From Achromobacter sp. UMC46 (lineage in GTDB: Bacteria > Pseudomonadota > Gammaproteobacteria > Burkholderiales > Burkholderiaceae_B): a stretch of DNA of 64,000 nt. The notes below the pieces were generated by a model. That model was not told the origin of the DNA, searched no databases, and saw nothing but the letters and a program-made list of their open reading frames with translations. Numbering within the stretch: position 1 is the stretch's first letter; every line of letters starts with the position of its first letter. Made by a program: the position numbers and the translations under genes. Shown here piece after piece: positions 1 to 8,129 of this stretch. Location of the stretch: positions 141,544 through 205,543 of the forward strand of contig NZ_LZZS01000006.1 of NCBI RefSeq assembly GCF_014170335.1. Direction: 5' to 3'.

Positions 1-639
1 CTGCAAGACCTGGACCTGGCGTGCAAGGAGGCGTCGCGCGCACGCGCCGCCGGCCACCTGGGCGTGCAGATCGGCAACCACGTCGGCCCCCGAGACCTGG
101 ACGACGACACCCTGGTGCAGTTCCTGATCCATTGCGCCGGCCACGACATCCCGGTGCTGGTGCATCCCTGGGACATGATGACCGACGGCCGCATGAAGAA
201 ATGGATGCTGCCGTGGCTGGTGGCCATGCCCGCCGAAACGCAGCTGGGCATCCTGTCGCTGATCTTGTCCGGCGCATTCGAACGCATCCCCCGCAGCCTG
301 AAGCTGTGCTTCGCGCATGGCGGCGGCAGTTTCGCCTATCTGCTGGGCCGCGTGGACAACGCCTGGCGCCACCGCGACATCATCCGCGAAGACTGCCCGC
401 AACTGCCGTCGTCCTACACCGACCGCTTCTATACCGACAGCGCGGTGTTCGACCCGCGCGCGCTGCGCCTGCTGGTCGATGTGATGGGTGAAGACCGCGT
501 GCTGCTGGGCTCCGACTACCCCTATCCGCTGGGCGAACAGGAAGTGGGCCGCCTGGTCGCGCACGCCGACCTGAGCCCCACGGTGCAGCAGAAGATCCTG
601 CTGCGCAACACGATGACGTTCTTTGGCTTGAACGCGTAG
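1..639 (+). CDS. ACMSD-type amidohydrolase/decarboxylase, 5'-truncated by window edge
   Basis: The reading frame is open from base 1, so the true start lies upstream and only the C-terminal ~212 residues are seen. The visible part carries the signatures of 2-amino-3-carboxymuconate-6-semialdehyde decarboxylase (amidohydrolase superfamily): a HPWDM motif, DGRM, PWLV.MPAET, CFAHGGG with its metal-binding histidine, FYTD, and the late [10 protein letters not shown] block with the catalytic aspartate. This family decarboxylates the ring-cleavage product of 3-hydroxyanthranilate in the kynurenine and 2-nitrobenzoate/aminobenzoate pathways. A complete ABC importer of the Liv type follows 61 bases downstream on the same strand, so the enzyme may act on a compound that importer brings in. 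The substrate is inferred from family resemblance; other gamma-resorcylate-type decarboxylases share the fold but match the motifs less well. Confidence 0.85.
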   Translation: MQDLDLACKEASRARAAGHLGVQIGNHVGPRDLDDDTLVQFLIHCAGHDIPVLVHPWDMMTDGRMKKWMLPWLVAMPAETQLGILSLILSGAFERIPRSLKLCFAHGGGSFAYLLGRVDNAWRHRDIIREDCPQLPSSYTDRFYTDSAVFDPRALRLLVDVMGEDRVLLGSDYPYPLGEQEVGRLVAHADLSPTVQQKILLRNTMTFFGLNA

Positions 640-700
640 CCCGCTGCGCGCCACTTACGACAACACGACCGTGCCACACGGCGACTCAAGGGAAAGCACC

Positions 701-1876
701 ATGAAACGCACCTCCACGCTGGCCGCTGCCGCGGTCATGGGATTGGCCTTATCGGCCACCGCGATGGCCGACGTGAAAATCGGCCTGCTGACCACGCTGA
801 CCGGCCCGGGCTCCGTGCTGGGCCAGGATCAATTGGACGGCTTCATGCTGGCCGTGGAACAAGGCGGCGGCAAGCTGGGCGGCGTCGCCGTGCAGGTCAT
901 CAAGGAAGACGACCAGTTCAAGCCTGAAATCGGCGTGCAGGCCGCGCGCAAACTGGTGCAGAGCGACAAGGTGCCGATCATCACCGGCGTGGTGTATTCC
1001 AACGTGATGCTGGCCGTGGTGCGCCCCGTGACGACGGCGGGCGTGTTCCTGGTAGGTTCCAACGCCGGCCCCACCAATCTGGCGGGCAAGGACTGTTCGC
1101 CCTATTTCTTCTCCACGTCCTGGAACAACACGCAGCGCCACGAAGGCAGCGGCGAAATGGCCAACCAGATGGGATTCAAGAAGGTCTACCTGCTGGCGCC
1201 CAACTACCAGGCGGGCAAGGACGCCATGGCCGGTTTCAAGCGCTTCTACAAAGGCGAAGTGGCCAACGAAGTCTTCACCCAGGTGAACCAGCCGGACTAC
1301 TCCGTGGAGCTGGCCGCGCTAGCCGACGCCAAACCGGACGCCGCCTACGTGTTCTTCCCCGGCGGCATGGGCGTGAACTTCATCAAGCAATACCGCCAGG
1401 CCGGCCTCTTCGGCAAGATCCCGCTGCTGTCGGTGGACACCATCGACGGCGCGACCCTGCCTGCGCTGCAGAAGGACGCGCTGGGTGCCGTGACCAACGT
1501 GCCGTATTCGCCCGACCTGGACAACGCCGCCAACAAGGCCTTTGCCGCGGCGTTCCGCCAGAAGTACGGCCGTGAACCTTCCAGCTACGCGGCGCAGTCC
1601 TTCGACGCCGCCCAGCTGATCGGCTCGGCGTTGAAGAAGACGGGCGGCAAGACCGACGACAAGGACGCGTTGCGCAAGGCCCTGGAAGCCGCCGATTTCC
1701 AATCCGTGCGCGGCGAATTCCGCTATCAGCAAAACCACTTCCCGGTGGCCGGATTCTTCCGCGCCGACGTGGAAGCGGGCGCGGACGGCAAGGTGGCTTT
1801 CGTGAACAAGGGCCCCATCTTCCCGGACCTGTCCAAAGTCGCCGACCAGTACGCCGCCCAGTGCGCCATGAAGTAA
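701..1876 (+). CDS. ABC transporter periplasmic substrate-binding protein, LivJ/LivK type
   Basis: Encodes 391 residues. An N-terminal signal peptide (MKRTSTLAAAAVMGLALSA... cleaved near AMA-D) precedes a type I periplasmic binding fold starting with the KIGLLTTLTGPG motif typical of branched-chain amino acid or aromatic-acid binding proteins. The ATG at 701 is chosen over the in-frame GTG at 671 because it sits behind an AAGGGA ribosome site and begins the signal peptide. It heads a five-gene set with LivH, LivM, LivG and LivF, and would capture ligand in the periplasm for that permease. The upstream ACMSD-like gene hints that the ligand is an aromatic or amino-aromatic acid rather than leucine, but that is inference from context only. 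Confidence 0.9.
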   Translation: MKRTSTLAAAAVMGLALSATAMADVKIGLLTTLTGPGSVLGQDQLDGFMLAVEQGGGKLGGVAVQVIKEDDQFKPEIGVQAARKLVQSDKVPIITGVVYSNVMLAVVRPVTTAGVFLVGSNAGPTNLAGKDCSPYFFSTSWNNTQRHEGSGEMANQMGFKKVYLLAPNYQAGKDAMAGFKRFYKGEVANEVFTQVNQPDYSVELAALADAKPDAAYVFFPGGMGVNFIKQYRQAGLFGKIPLLSVDTIDGATLPALQKDALGAVTNVPYSPDLDNAANKAFAAAFRQKYGREPSSYAAQSFDAAQLIGSALKKTGGKTDDKDALRKALEAADFQSVRGEFRYQQNHFPVAGFFRADVEAGADGKVAFVNKGPIFPDLSKVADQYAAQCAMK

Positions 1877-1925
1877 GGCGGGCGGCCAACACATCCGTCG
1901 CGGCCGCCGGCAAGAGGTGATTCCC

Positions 1926-2846
1926 ATGTCCACGACGCTGCTGCTCGTGCAGGCCTTGAACGGCCTGCAGCTTGGCATCCTGCTGTTCCTGCTGGCGGCC
2001 GGCCTGACGCTGGTGTTCGGCATCATGAACTTCATCAACCTGGCGCACGGTTCGCTTTACATGATGGGCGCCTTCATCGCCGCCACCGTGTTCCGCCATA
2101 CCGGATCGTTCCTGCTGGCCGCGGCCGCCGTGGTCGCGGGCATGGCGGCGCTGGGCCTGCTGCTGGACCGCATCGCGCTGGCGCGCCTGTATCCGCGCGA
2201 ACACCTGGACCAGGTGCTGGCGACGTTCGGCTTCATCCTGTTCTTCAACGAACTGACCCGCATCATCTGGGGGCCTGCACCCATCAGCATGGGGCTGCCG
2301 TCCTGGCTCTCCGGCACGATCGACATCCTGGGCGTGACGTATCCGCTGTACCGCTTCCTCATCATCGTGGTGGGCTTGCTGGTGGCGGCGGGATGCTATG
2401 TGCTGATCCACCGCACGCGGCTGGGCATGCTGATCCGCGCCGGCTCCACCGATCGCATGATGGTGGGCGCGCTGGGCGTGAACATCGCGCGGCTGAACAC
2501 GCTGCTGTTCGTGCTGGGCGCGGTGCTGGCGGGCGTGGCGGGACTGATGGCGGGGCCCATCCTGTCCGCGCAGACCGGCATGGGCGAACCGATCCTGATC
2601 CTGACGCTGGTGGTGATCGTGATCGGTGGCATCGGCTCGGTGCGCGGCGCCTTCCTGGCCGCGTTGATGGTGGGGCTGATCGACACGCTGGGCCGCGCGC
2701 TGCTGCCGACGCTGCTGCGCGCCGCGCTGCCCCCGGCCGCCGCCAACGCGGCCGGCCCGGCCATCGCGTCGATGCTGATCTACGTGGTGATGGCGCTGGT
2801 GCTGGCCTTGCGGCCGCAGGGCCTGTTTCCCGTCAAGCACGGATAA
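1926..2846 (+). CDS. Branched-chain-amino-acid-type ABC permease LivH
   Basis: A 306-residue integral membrane protein with about eight hydrophobic segments. The N-terminal run ALNGLQLGILLFLLAAGLTL followed by FGIMNFINLAHGSLYMMG is diagnostic of the LivH permease family, and the LVVIVIGGIGSVRGAFL loop near residue 235 is the ATPase-coupling region. The ATG at 1926 follows an AAGAGGTG ribosome site; an in-frame GTG at 1917 lies inside that site and is less likely. It would form a heterodimer with the LivM protein encoded 12 bases downstream, powered by the LivG and LivF ATPases. Confidence 0.92.
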   Translation: MSTTLLLVQALNGLQLGILLFLLAAGLTLVFGIMNFINLAHGSLYMMGAFIAATVFRHTGSFLLAAAAVVAGMAALGLLLDRIALARLYPREHLDQVLATFGFILFFNELTRIIWGPAPISMGLPSWLSGTIDILGVTYPLYRFLIIVVGLLVAAGCYVLIHRTRLGMLIRAGSTDRMMVGALGVNIARLNTLLFVLGAVLAGVAGLMAGPILSAQTGMGEPILILTLVVIVIGGIGSVRGAFLAALMVGLIDTLGRALLPTLLRAALPPAAANAAGPAIASMLIYVVMALVLALRPQGLFPVKHG

Positions 2847-2858
2847 GGGGGGACCACC

Positions 2859-3845
2859 ATGCACAGGCTTACTCTTCGCACCCTGGTCGCCGGCGCCCTG
2901 CTGCTGATGCTGGCCCTGGTGCCCGCCTACGCCCACTGGCAGGGCGAACCGTTCCTGCTGGCGCTGTTCGGCCGGGTGCTCGTCTACGGTGTCGCCGCGC
3001 TGGCCCTGAACCTGCTGCTGGGGTACGGCGGCATGGTCAGCTTCGGCCATGCGCTGTACCTGGGGCTGGGTGCGTATGCCGTCGGCGTGATGTCGCACTA
3101 CGGCATCGAAAACGGCTGGCTGCATCTGGCGGGCGCGCTGGGCGCCTGCGCGGTGGTGGGGCTTGTCAGCGGCTACGTGGTGATGCGCACCTCGGGCATC
3201 GCCTTCATCATGATCACGCTGGCGTTCGCGCAGATGTTCTATTTCCTGGCGACGGGGCTGGATGGATTTGGCGGCGACGACGGCATGTCGCTGTTCGCGG
3301 GCAGCGACTTCGGCGCGTTCCGGCTGGATACGCCGCTGGCGCTGTACTACACGGCTTTCGGCGTGATGCTGGCCGTGCTGTGGCTGATGCATCGCCTGGT
3401 CCATGCGCCGTTCGGCATGGCCTTGCGCGGTTGCCAGGCCAACGAACGCCGGATGCGCGCGCTGGGGTTCCCGACCCTGCGCTACCGGCTGGCCGCCTAT
3501 GTGATGTCCGCGATGATCTGCGGCGTGGCCGGCGTGCTGCTTGCCAACCTGACGATGTACGTATCGCCGTCCTACCTGGCCTGGACCACATCGGGCGAAT
3601 TGATCGTGATGGTCGTGCTGGGCGGCATCGGCACGCTGTTCGGCCCCGTCGTGGGCGCGCTGGCCTTTCTGCTGCTGGAAGAGGGCTTGAAGCTGCTGAC
3701 CGGGCATTGGATGCTGATCATGGGCCTGCTGATCGTCGGCGTGGTGCTGGTGTCGCGGCGCGGCGTGTACGGCAGCCTGCGCGACACGCCCTGGTGCCGG
3801 CGCCCGACGCGGCCGCTGCGCCAGCCTTCCGGAGAACCGCTATGA
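2859..3845 (+). CDS. Branched-chain-amino-acid-type ABC permease LivM
   Basis: A 328-residue inner-membrane permease. The segment LNLLLGYGGMVSFGHALYLGLGAYAVG is the LivM-family hallmark, and the VVLGGIGTLFGPVVGALAF segment near residue 255 matches the coupling helix region. The start ATG follows a GGGGGGACC stretch. Its stop codon overlaps the start of livG (ATGA), indicating translational coupling. Together with LivH it forms the translocation path of the importer. Confidence 0.92.
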   Translation: MHRLTLRTLVAGALLLMLALVPAYAHWQGEPFLLALFGRVLVYGVAALALNLLLGYGGMVSFGHALYLGLGAYAVGVMSHYGIENGWLHLAGALGACAVVGLVSGYVVMRTSGIAFIMITLAFAQMFYFLATGLDGFGGDDGMSLFAGSDFGAFRLDTPLALYYTAFGVMLAVLWLMHRLVHAPFGMALRGCQANERRMRALGFPTLRYRLAAYVMSAMICGVAGVLLANLTMYVSPSYLAWTTSGELIVMVVLGGIGTLFGPVVGALAFLLLEEGLKLLTGHWMLIMGLLIVGVVLVSRRGVYGSLRDTPWCRRPTRPLRQPSGEPL

Positions 3846-4630
3846 GCGCGCTGCGCGTCGAAAACCTGCTGAAGCGCTATGGCGGGCTGACGGTCACCGA
3901 CGACCTGTCGCTGGACGTGCACGCCGGCGAACTGCATGCCGTGATCGGGCCGAACGGCGCGGGCAAGACCACGTTGATCGGCCAGCTCTGCGGCGAACTG
4001 CGGCCCGACGGCGGCCGCGTGCTGCTGGACGGCCGGGACATCACCCGCATGCCGGTCGAAAAGCGCGTGCGCCGCGGCCTGGCCCGTTCCTACCAGATCA
4101 CGTCGGTCTTCAAGCCGTTCACGGCGCTGGAGAACGTGGTGATGGCGGTGCAGGCGCGGCGCGGGCACAGCTTCCGATTCTGGCGCCCCGTGTTGTCCAC
4201 CGCCGCGCTGACCGGGCCCGCACAGGACGCATTGGCGCTTGTCGGCCTGTCCGCCCGCGCCCGGACGCCGGCGGGCGAACTGGCGCACGGCGAACTGCGG
4301 CAATTGGAATTGGCGATGGTGTTGGCGTGCCAGCCGTCCCTGCTGTTGCTGGACGAACCGATGGCCGGCATGAGCCAGCACGAATCCGAAGCCATGACGC
4401 GCCTGCTGCTGCAACTGCGCGGGCACTACACGATTCTGCTGGTGGAACACGACATGCAAGCCGTCTTCGCGTTGTCAGACCGCATCACGGTCCTGGTCTA
4501 CGGCCGCGCGCTCGCGTGCGGCACGGCGGACGACATCCGCAACAACCCCCAGGTGCGCGAATGCTATCTGGGCAGCGAGCGCGGCAGCCGGCGCGCAGGC
4601 AGCGCGCAAGTTCCGGCGGTGCCCGCATGA
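3842..4630 (+). CDS. ABC transporter ATP-binding protein LivG
   Basis: A 262-residue ATPase. Visible motifs are Walker A GPNGAGKTT near residue 38, the LivG-type signature LAHGELRQLELA near residue 148 instead of the canonical LSGGQ, Walker B LLLLDEPMAG, and the switch histidine in VEHDM. The VFKPFTALENVVMAVQ stretch is typical of the LivG (BraF) branch. The gene overlaps livM by 4 bp at its start and livF by 4 bp at its end. It energises uptake with LivF. Confidence 0.92.
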   Translation: MSALRVENLLKRYGGLTVTDDLSLDVHAGELHAVIGPNGAGKTTLIGQLCGELRPDGGRVLLDGRDITRMPVEKRVRRGLARSYQITSVFKPFTALENVVMAVQARRGHSFRFWRPVLSTAALTGPAQDALALVGLSARARTPAGELAHGELRQLELAMVLACQPSLLLLDEPMAGMSQHESEAMTRLLLQLRGHYTILLVEHDMQAVFALSDRITVLVYGRALACGTADDIRNNPQVRECYLGSERGSRRAGSAQVPAVPA

Positions 4631-5337
4631 GCGCCCTGCTGTCGTTGCGGGGCGTGACCGCGCATTACGGCGCCAGCCAGGCGCTGTTCGGCATCGACCT
4701 GGATATCGGGCCAGGCGAATTCGTGACCTTGCTGGGCCGCAACGGCATGGGCAAATCCACGACCGTGAAAGCGGTGATGGGACTGAACGCCGCCACCCAG
4801 GGCAGCATCGTCTTCGACGGCCGCGACATCAGCCGGCTGCCGTCGTACAAGGTGGCGCAATGCGGCATCGGGCTGGTGCCGGAAGGGCGGCACGTTTTCC
4901 CCAACCTGTCGGTGCGCGAGAACCTGGTCGCCACCGCCCACAACCGGCAGGGCGCGGCGCAGCCCTGGACGCTGGACCGGGTGTACGCGTTGTTTCCCCG
5001 CCTGTCCGAACGCGCCCGCCACCTGGGCAGCCACCTGTCGGGCGGCGAACAGCAGATGCTGGCGATCGGCCGCGCGCTCTTGACCAACCCCCGCCTGCTG
5101 ATCCTGGACGAGGCCACCGAAGGCCTGGCGCCCGTGGTGCGCGAAGAGATCTGGTCCGCGCTGGACACGCTGAAGCAGACCGGTCTGGCGGTGCTGTGCA
5201 TCGACAAGAACCTGGAGCCGCTGCTGGCCACGGCGGACCATCACGCCATCGTCGAAAAGGGCCGCGTGGCCTGGACCGGCTCGTCGCAGGCCTTCCTGGA
5301 CGATGAACCACGGCTGCTGCAATATCTGGGGGTTTAG
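4627..5337 (+). CDS. ABC transporter ATP-binding protein LivF
   Basis: A 236-residue ATPase of the LivF (BraG) branch: Walker A GRNGMGKST, the GLVPEGRHVFPNLSVRENL block, signature LSGGEQQMLAIGRAL and Walker B LLILDEATEGLAP. The glutamine-glutamine after the signature and the PEGR motif separate it from LivG. In LivF the switch position, normally a VEQN-like motif, reads IDKNLEPLL, giving a lysine where many relatives have glutamine; this is a common variant. It is the last gene of the importer operon, and its stop codon lies inside a 14-bp tandem repeat. Confidence 0.92.
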   Translation: MSALLSLRGVTAHYGASQALFGIDLDIGPGEFVTLLGRNGMGKSTTVKAVMGLNAATQGSIVFDGRDISRLPSYKVAQCGIGLVPEGRHVFPNLSVRENLVATAHNRQGAAQPWTLDRVYALFPRLSERARHLGSHLSGGEQQMLAIGRALLTNPRLLILDEATEGLAPVVREEIWSALDTLKQTGLAVLCIDKNLEPLLATADHHAIVEKGRVAWTGSSQAFLDDEPRLLQYLGV

Positions 5338-5405
5338 GTGCGACCGGCGAGGTGCGGCCGGCTAGGTGCGACCGGCGAGGTGCGGCCGGCGAGGTGCTTC
5401 CAGCT
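5336..5405. repeat. Five tandem copies of a 14-bp unit
   Basis: Five head-to-tail units of 14 bases begin at 5336, 5350, 5364, 5378 and 5392. They read AGGTGCGACCGGCG, AGGTGCGGCCGGCT, AGGTGCGACCGGCG, AGGTGCGGCCGGCG and AGGTGCTTCCAGCT. Units alternate between two versions, which suggests duplication of a 28-bp pair. The array fills the whole space between the convergent livF and Ldh2-family genes, and its ends overlap both stop codons (TAG at 5335-5337 on +, CTA at 5404-5406 read on -). Confidence 0.9.
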
Positions 5406-6456
5406 AGGCCCGGCGCACGGGCAGCGCCACGTCCAGGCGCGCGCTCCAGTCCGCCATCTCGTCCCATAGCGCCGGCGGTACGGGAATGCCGTGCTGCCCG
5501 CGCTCTGCCAGCGCGGCCGCCTCCGGATCGCCCGGCATGCGCGGCGCGCCCGGCGCCTGGGCCAGCTCCGCCGCCATCCCGGCGACCACGCCCGCCAACG
5601 CCGCGCCGCCGGCGAACCGCAGGGGATCGATCACGATGAAGAACGCGCCCAGCTCGCGCGGACGTTCCAGCGCGTCGTACATCGGCGAAATATGCGGCCC
5701 GAAGGGATTGCCGTTCAGCGGCCCGCACAGCAGTTCGATCATCATCGCCAGGCCATAGCCCTTGTAGCCATAGCCCTCGCCGCCCAAGGGGCGCAACGCT
5801 CGGACCTCTTGCGCGTCGGTGCTGCCGCGCCCTTGCGCATCCAGCGCCACGCCGGGCGGCAGCGCCACGCCGTCGCGCCGGGCGTTCATGACGCGGTTCC
5901 AGGGAATGGCCGTGGAGGCCATGTCCAGGCACAGGGGCTCGCCGCCCGCGCGCGGGAACGCAAGTGAAATGGGATTGGTGCCGAAGAACGGCTGATGGCC
6001 GCCGTGCGGCGCGGCGATCGAGTCGCTATGCGTGAACGCGATGCCGATGAGGCCCTGCGCCGCGGCCGCGCGGCTGTACAGGCCGATCGCGCCGCAATGC
6101 GACGAGTCGCTGACGCCCACCGCGCCGATGCCGGCCTCGCGGGCCAGTTCCATCGCCAGCGCGTTGGCGCGGTGCGCCACCACGATGCCCTGCCCCTGCC
6201 CGCCATGCACCTGCGCCGTGCCTGCGCCGGTGCGTTCGATGCGGATGTCGGGGCGCGCCAGGATGGAGCCATGCGCCACGCGGTTCAGGTAGTGCGGCAA
6301 GCGTGCGATGCCATGGGAATCGATGCCCCACAAGCTCGTCCGCGCCAGGCTTTCCGCCAGGCGTCGCGCATCCTCTTCCGAGAAGCCCTGGACGCGCAGG
6401 CAGTCCTGGCCCCAGCGTTCCCATTCAACGGCATCCACTCGGCATTGCGGACTCAT
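5404..6456 (-). CDS. Ldh2-family NAD(P)-dependent malate/L-lactate-type dehydrogenase
   Basis: A 350-residue member of the malate/L-lactate dehydrogenase 2 family (YlbC, AllD, YiaK relatives), which oxidise 2-hydroxy acids or reduce 2-keto acids. Seen motifs: SLWGIDSHGIARLPHYL near residue 42, SDSSHCGAIGLYSRAA near residue 117, the FGTNPISLAFPR segment near 160, and GEGYGYKGYGLAMMIELL near 228 including the conserved lysine. It is the last gene of the operon running from 14512 to 5404, 10 bp behind the mannitol-dehydrogenase-family gene. If the operon yields lactate or glycolate from a sugar acid, this enzyme could oxidise it. Exact substrate cannot be read from sequence. Confidence 0.85.
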   Translation of the reverse strand: MSPQCRVDAVEWERWGQDCLRVQGFSEEDARRLAESLARTSLWGIDSHGIARLPHYLNRVAHGSILARPDIRIERTGAGTAQVHGGQGQGIVVAHRANALAMELAREAGIGAVGVSDSSHCGAIGLYSRAAAAQGLIGIAFTHSDSIAAPHGGHQPFFGTNPISLAFPRAGGEPLCLDMASTAIPWNRVMNARRDGVALPPGVALDAQGRGSTDAQEVRALRPLGGEGYGYKGYGLAMMIELLCGPLNGNPFGPHISPMYDALERPRELGAFFIVIDPLRFAGGAALAGVVAGMAAELAQAPGAPRMPGDPEAAALAERGQHGIPVPPALWDEMADWSARLDVALPVRRA

Positions 6457-6466
6457 GCGGCACTCC

Positions 6467-7987
6467 TCAGGTAGCGGCCTCCACGGCGTGGATCACGCCA
6501 TGCTGACGCAGGGTTTCCAGATGCGTGGCCAGCGCCGAGACGAACTCGGACGCGCGGCCCAGATCGCCGAACACCGGCTTGAATCCCGACAGCACCATCG
6601 CGCGGCGATGGGCGGATTGCGACGGGGCGGATGCGCGGGCGGCGACTTCGGCGCGCGACAGCAGCTTGGCCAGTCGCGCCGCCATCGGGTCCTGGATCCT
6701 GTAGCGGCCGCCCGCCTCGTCTTCGCCGCTCAGATAGTGCAGCCACGCCGCGACTGCCAACGTCAGGCGCTGGATATCATCGCCCGTGCGCAAGCGGTCG
6801 CGGATCGTGTCCAGCAGGCGCTGCGGAACCTTCTGCGATCCGTCCATGGCCACTTGCGAAGTCGGGTGGGGCAGCGCCGGGTTGGCGATGCGCGCCAGGA
6901 AGCGGCCCCGGTACTCTTCCAATCCGCTCTCCGGGATGCCCTTCAGCGTGGGCCCGATCTCCTGCTGCATCATGGCGTCGACGAAGGCGCGCAGGGCAGG
7001 CGTCTGCACCGATTGGCTGATCGTCCGGTGGCCCAGCAACGCACCCAGATACGCGAGGGTGGAATGCGGGCCGTTCACCATGCGCAGCTTCAGCCGCTCG
7101 TAGGGCGCGGCATTGCGCACGAACGTCGCGCCGCCGTGGCTGTCCCAGGCAGGCCGGCCCGCTGCGAATTTGTCTTCGATGACCCAGTTCATATAGGGTT
7201 CGCCGACGACAGGCCATGCGTCCTGCACGCCCAGGCGTTCGGCGATCCGCTGCCGGTCGTGGTCGTCGGTGCCCGGCACGATGCGGTCGACCATCGAATT
7301 CGGGAAGGTGCAATGGGTGTCGATCCAATCCGTCAGCCCCACATCGACCCGCAAGGCGAAGGCCAGCACCAGGCTGCGCAAGATGTCGCCGTTGCCGCGC
7401 AGGTTGTCGCAGGACAGGAGCGTGACGGGCGGCAGGCCGCGTTCACGCCGCAACGCCAGCCCGTACACCAGCATGCCGATCGTGCTGCGCGGACGGTGCG
7501 GGTTTTCAAGATCGTGCAGGATGTCGGGGTCGTCCCAGCGCAGATGGCCGGTGGCCGGTTCGTGGCTATAGCCCTTTTCCGTGACGGTCAGGCTGACGAT
7601 CCGCGTTTGCGGATAGGCGATGCGCTCCAGCACCGCGTTGGGGTCTTCGGCCGCCACCATCACCCGCAGCACCGAGCCCACCACGCGCAATTGCTCGCGA
7701 GCCTCGCCGTCGGGCCCGTCGTCGCGCAGGGCCAGCGTGTACAGCCCGTCTTGCGGCGTCAGCGCGTCGCGCGTGGCCGCGCTGCGCAACGAGACTCCCA
7801 GGATGCCCCAGCTGAGGTCTCCGCTGGCCTGCATCGCCAGGTCCGTCATCACCGCCTGATGCGCGCGGTGAAAGGCGCCCAGCCCCAGATGCACGATGCC
7901 GGGCGTCAGGCGGCTGCGGTCATAGATGGGTTTTTCCACGTCTGCGGGCAGGCGCGGCAACGACTCCGTATTCAAACGTTCAAGCAT
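6467..7987 (-). CDS. Mannitol dehydrogenase / D-mannonate oxidoreductase family protein
   Basis: A 506-residue long-chain polyol/uronate dehydrogenase (UxuB/UxaB/MtlD family). Seen: N-terminal Rossmann motif IVHLGLGAFHRAHQAV, the SCDNLRGNG block near residue 195, FPNSMVDRIVPGT near 230, EPYMNWVIEDKF near 272, and the catalytic lysine region KLRMVNGPHSTLAYLG near 308. ATG at 7987 gives the family-typical N-terminus; longer in-frame starts lie in non-conserved sequence. It sits between the Ldh2 gene and the UxaA-family dehydratase gene, so it probably interconverts a keto-uronate or polyol and the aldonate that UxaA dehydrates. Whether it acts on fructuronate, tagaturonate, mannitol or another polyol is open. 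Confidence 0.87.
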   Translation of the reverse strand: MLERLNTESLPRLPADVEKPIYDRSRLTPGIVHLGLGAFHRAHQAVMTDLAMQASGDLSWGILGVSLRSAATRDALTPQDGLYTLALRDDGPDGEAREQLRVVGSVLRVMVAAEDPNAVLERIAYPQTRIVSLTVTEKGYSHEPATGHLRWDDPDILHDLENPHRPRSTIGMLVYGLALRRERGLPPVTLLSCDNLRGNGDILRSLVLAFALRVDVGLTDWIDTHCTFPNSMVDRIVPGTDDHDRQRIAERLGVQDAWPVVGEPYMNWVIEDKFAAGRPAWDSHGGATFVRNAAPYERLKLRMVNGPHSTLAYLGALLGHRTISQSVQTPALRAFVDAMMQQEIGPTLKGIPESGLEEYRGRFLARIANPALPHPTSQVAMDGSQKVPQRLLDTIRDRLRTGDDIQRLTLAVAAWLHYLSGEDEAGGRYRIQDPMAARLAKLLSRAEVAARASAPSQSAHRRAMVLSGFKPVFGDLGRASEFVSALATHLETLRQHGVIHAVEAAT

Positions 7988-8129
7988 GGTTGACCAATGG
8001 CGTAAGGCGCCATGCACCTGTCGGATGACCGGCCAGTCGGCGCGCGGATGAGGATATCCGTTGACGCCGATTTCTTCGACACCGGGACAGTGACTAAATG
8101 CAACGCGAACGCCCGCCATGCCGCCGCCG

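Noticed and set aside
1383..3707. Open frame of 774 codons on - strand across the Liv genes
   Set aside because: It is antisense to three clear transporter genes, has His/Gln/Arg-rich low-complexity translation, and arises from GC-skewed third positions.
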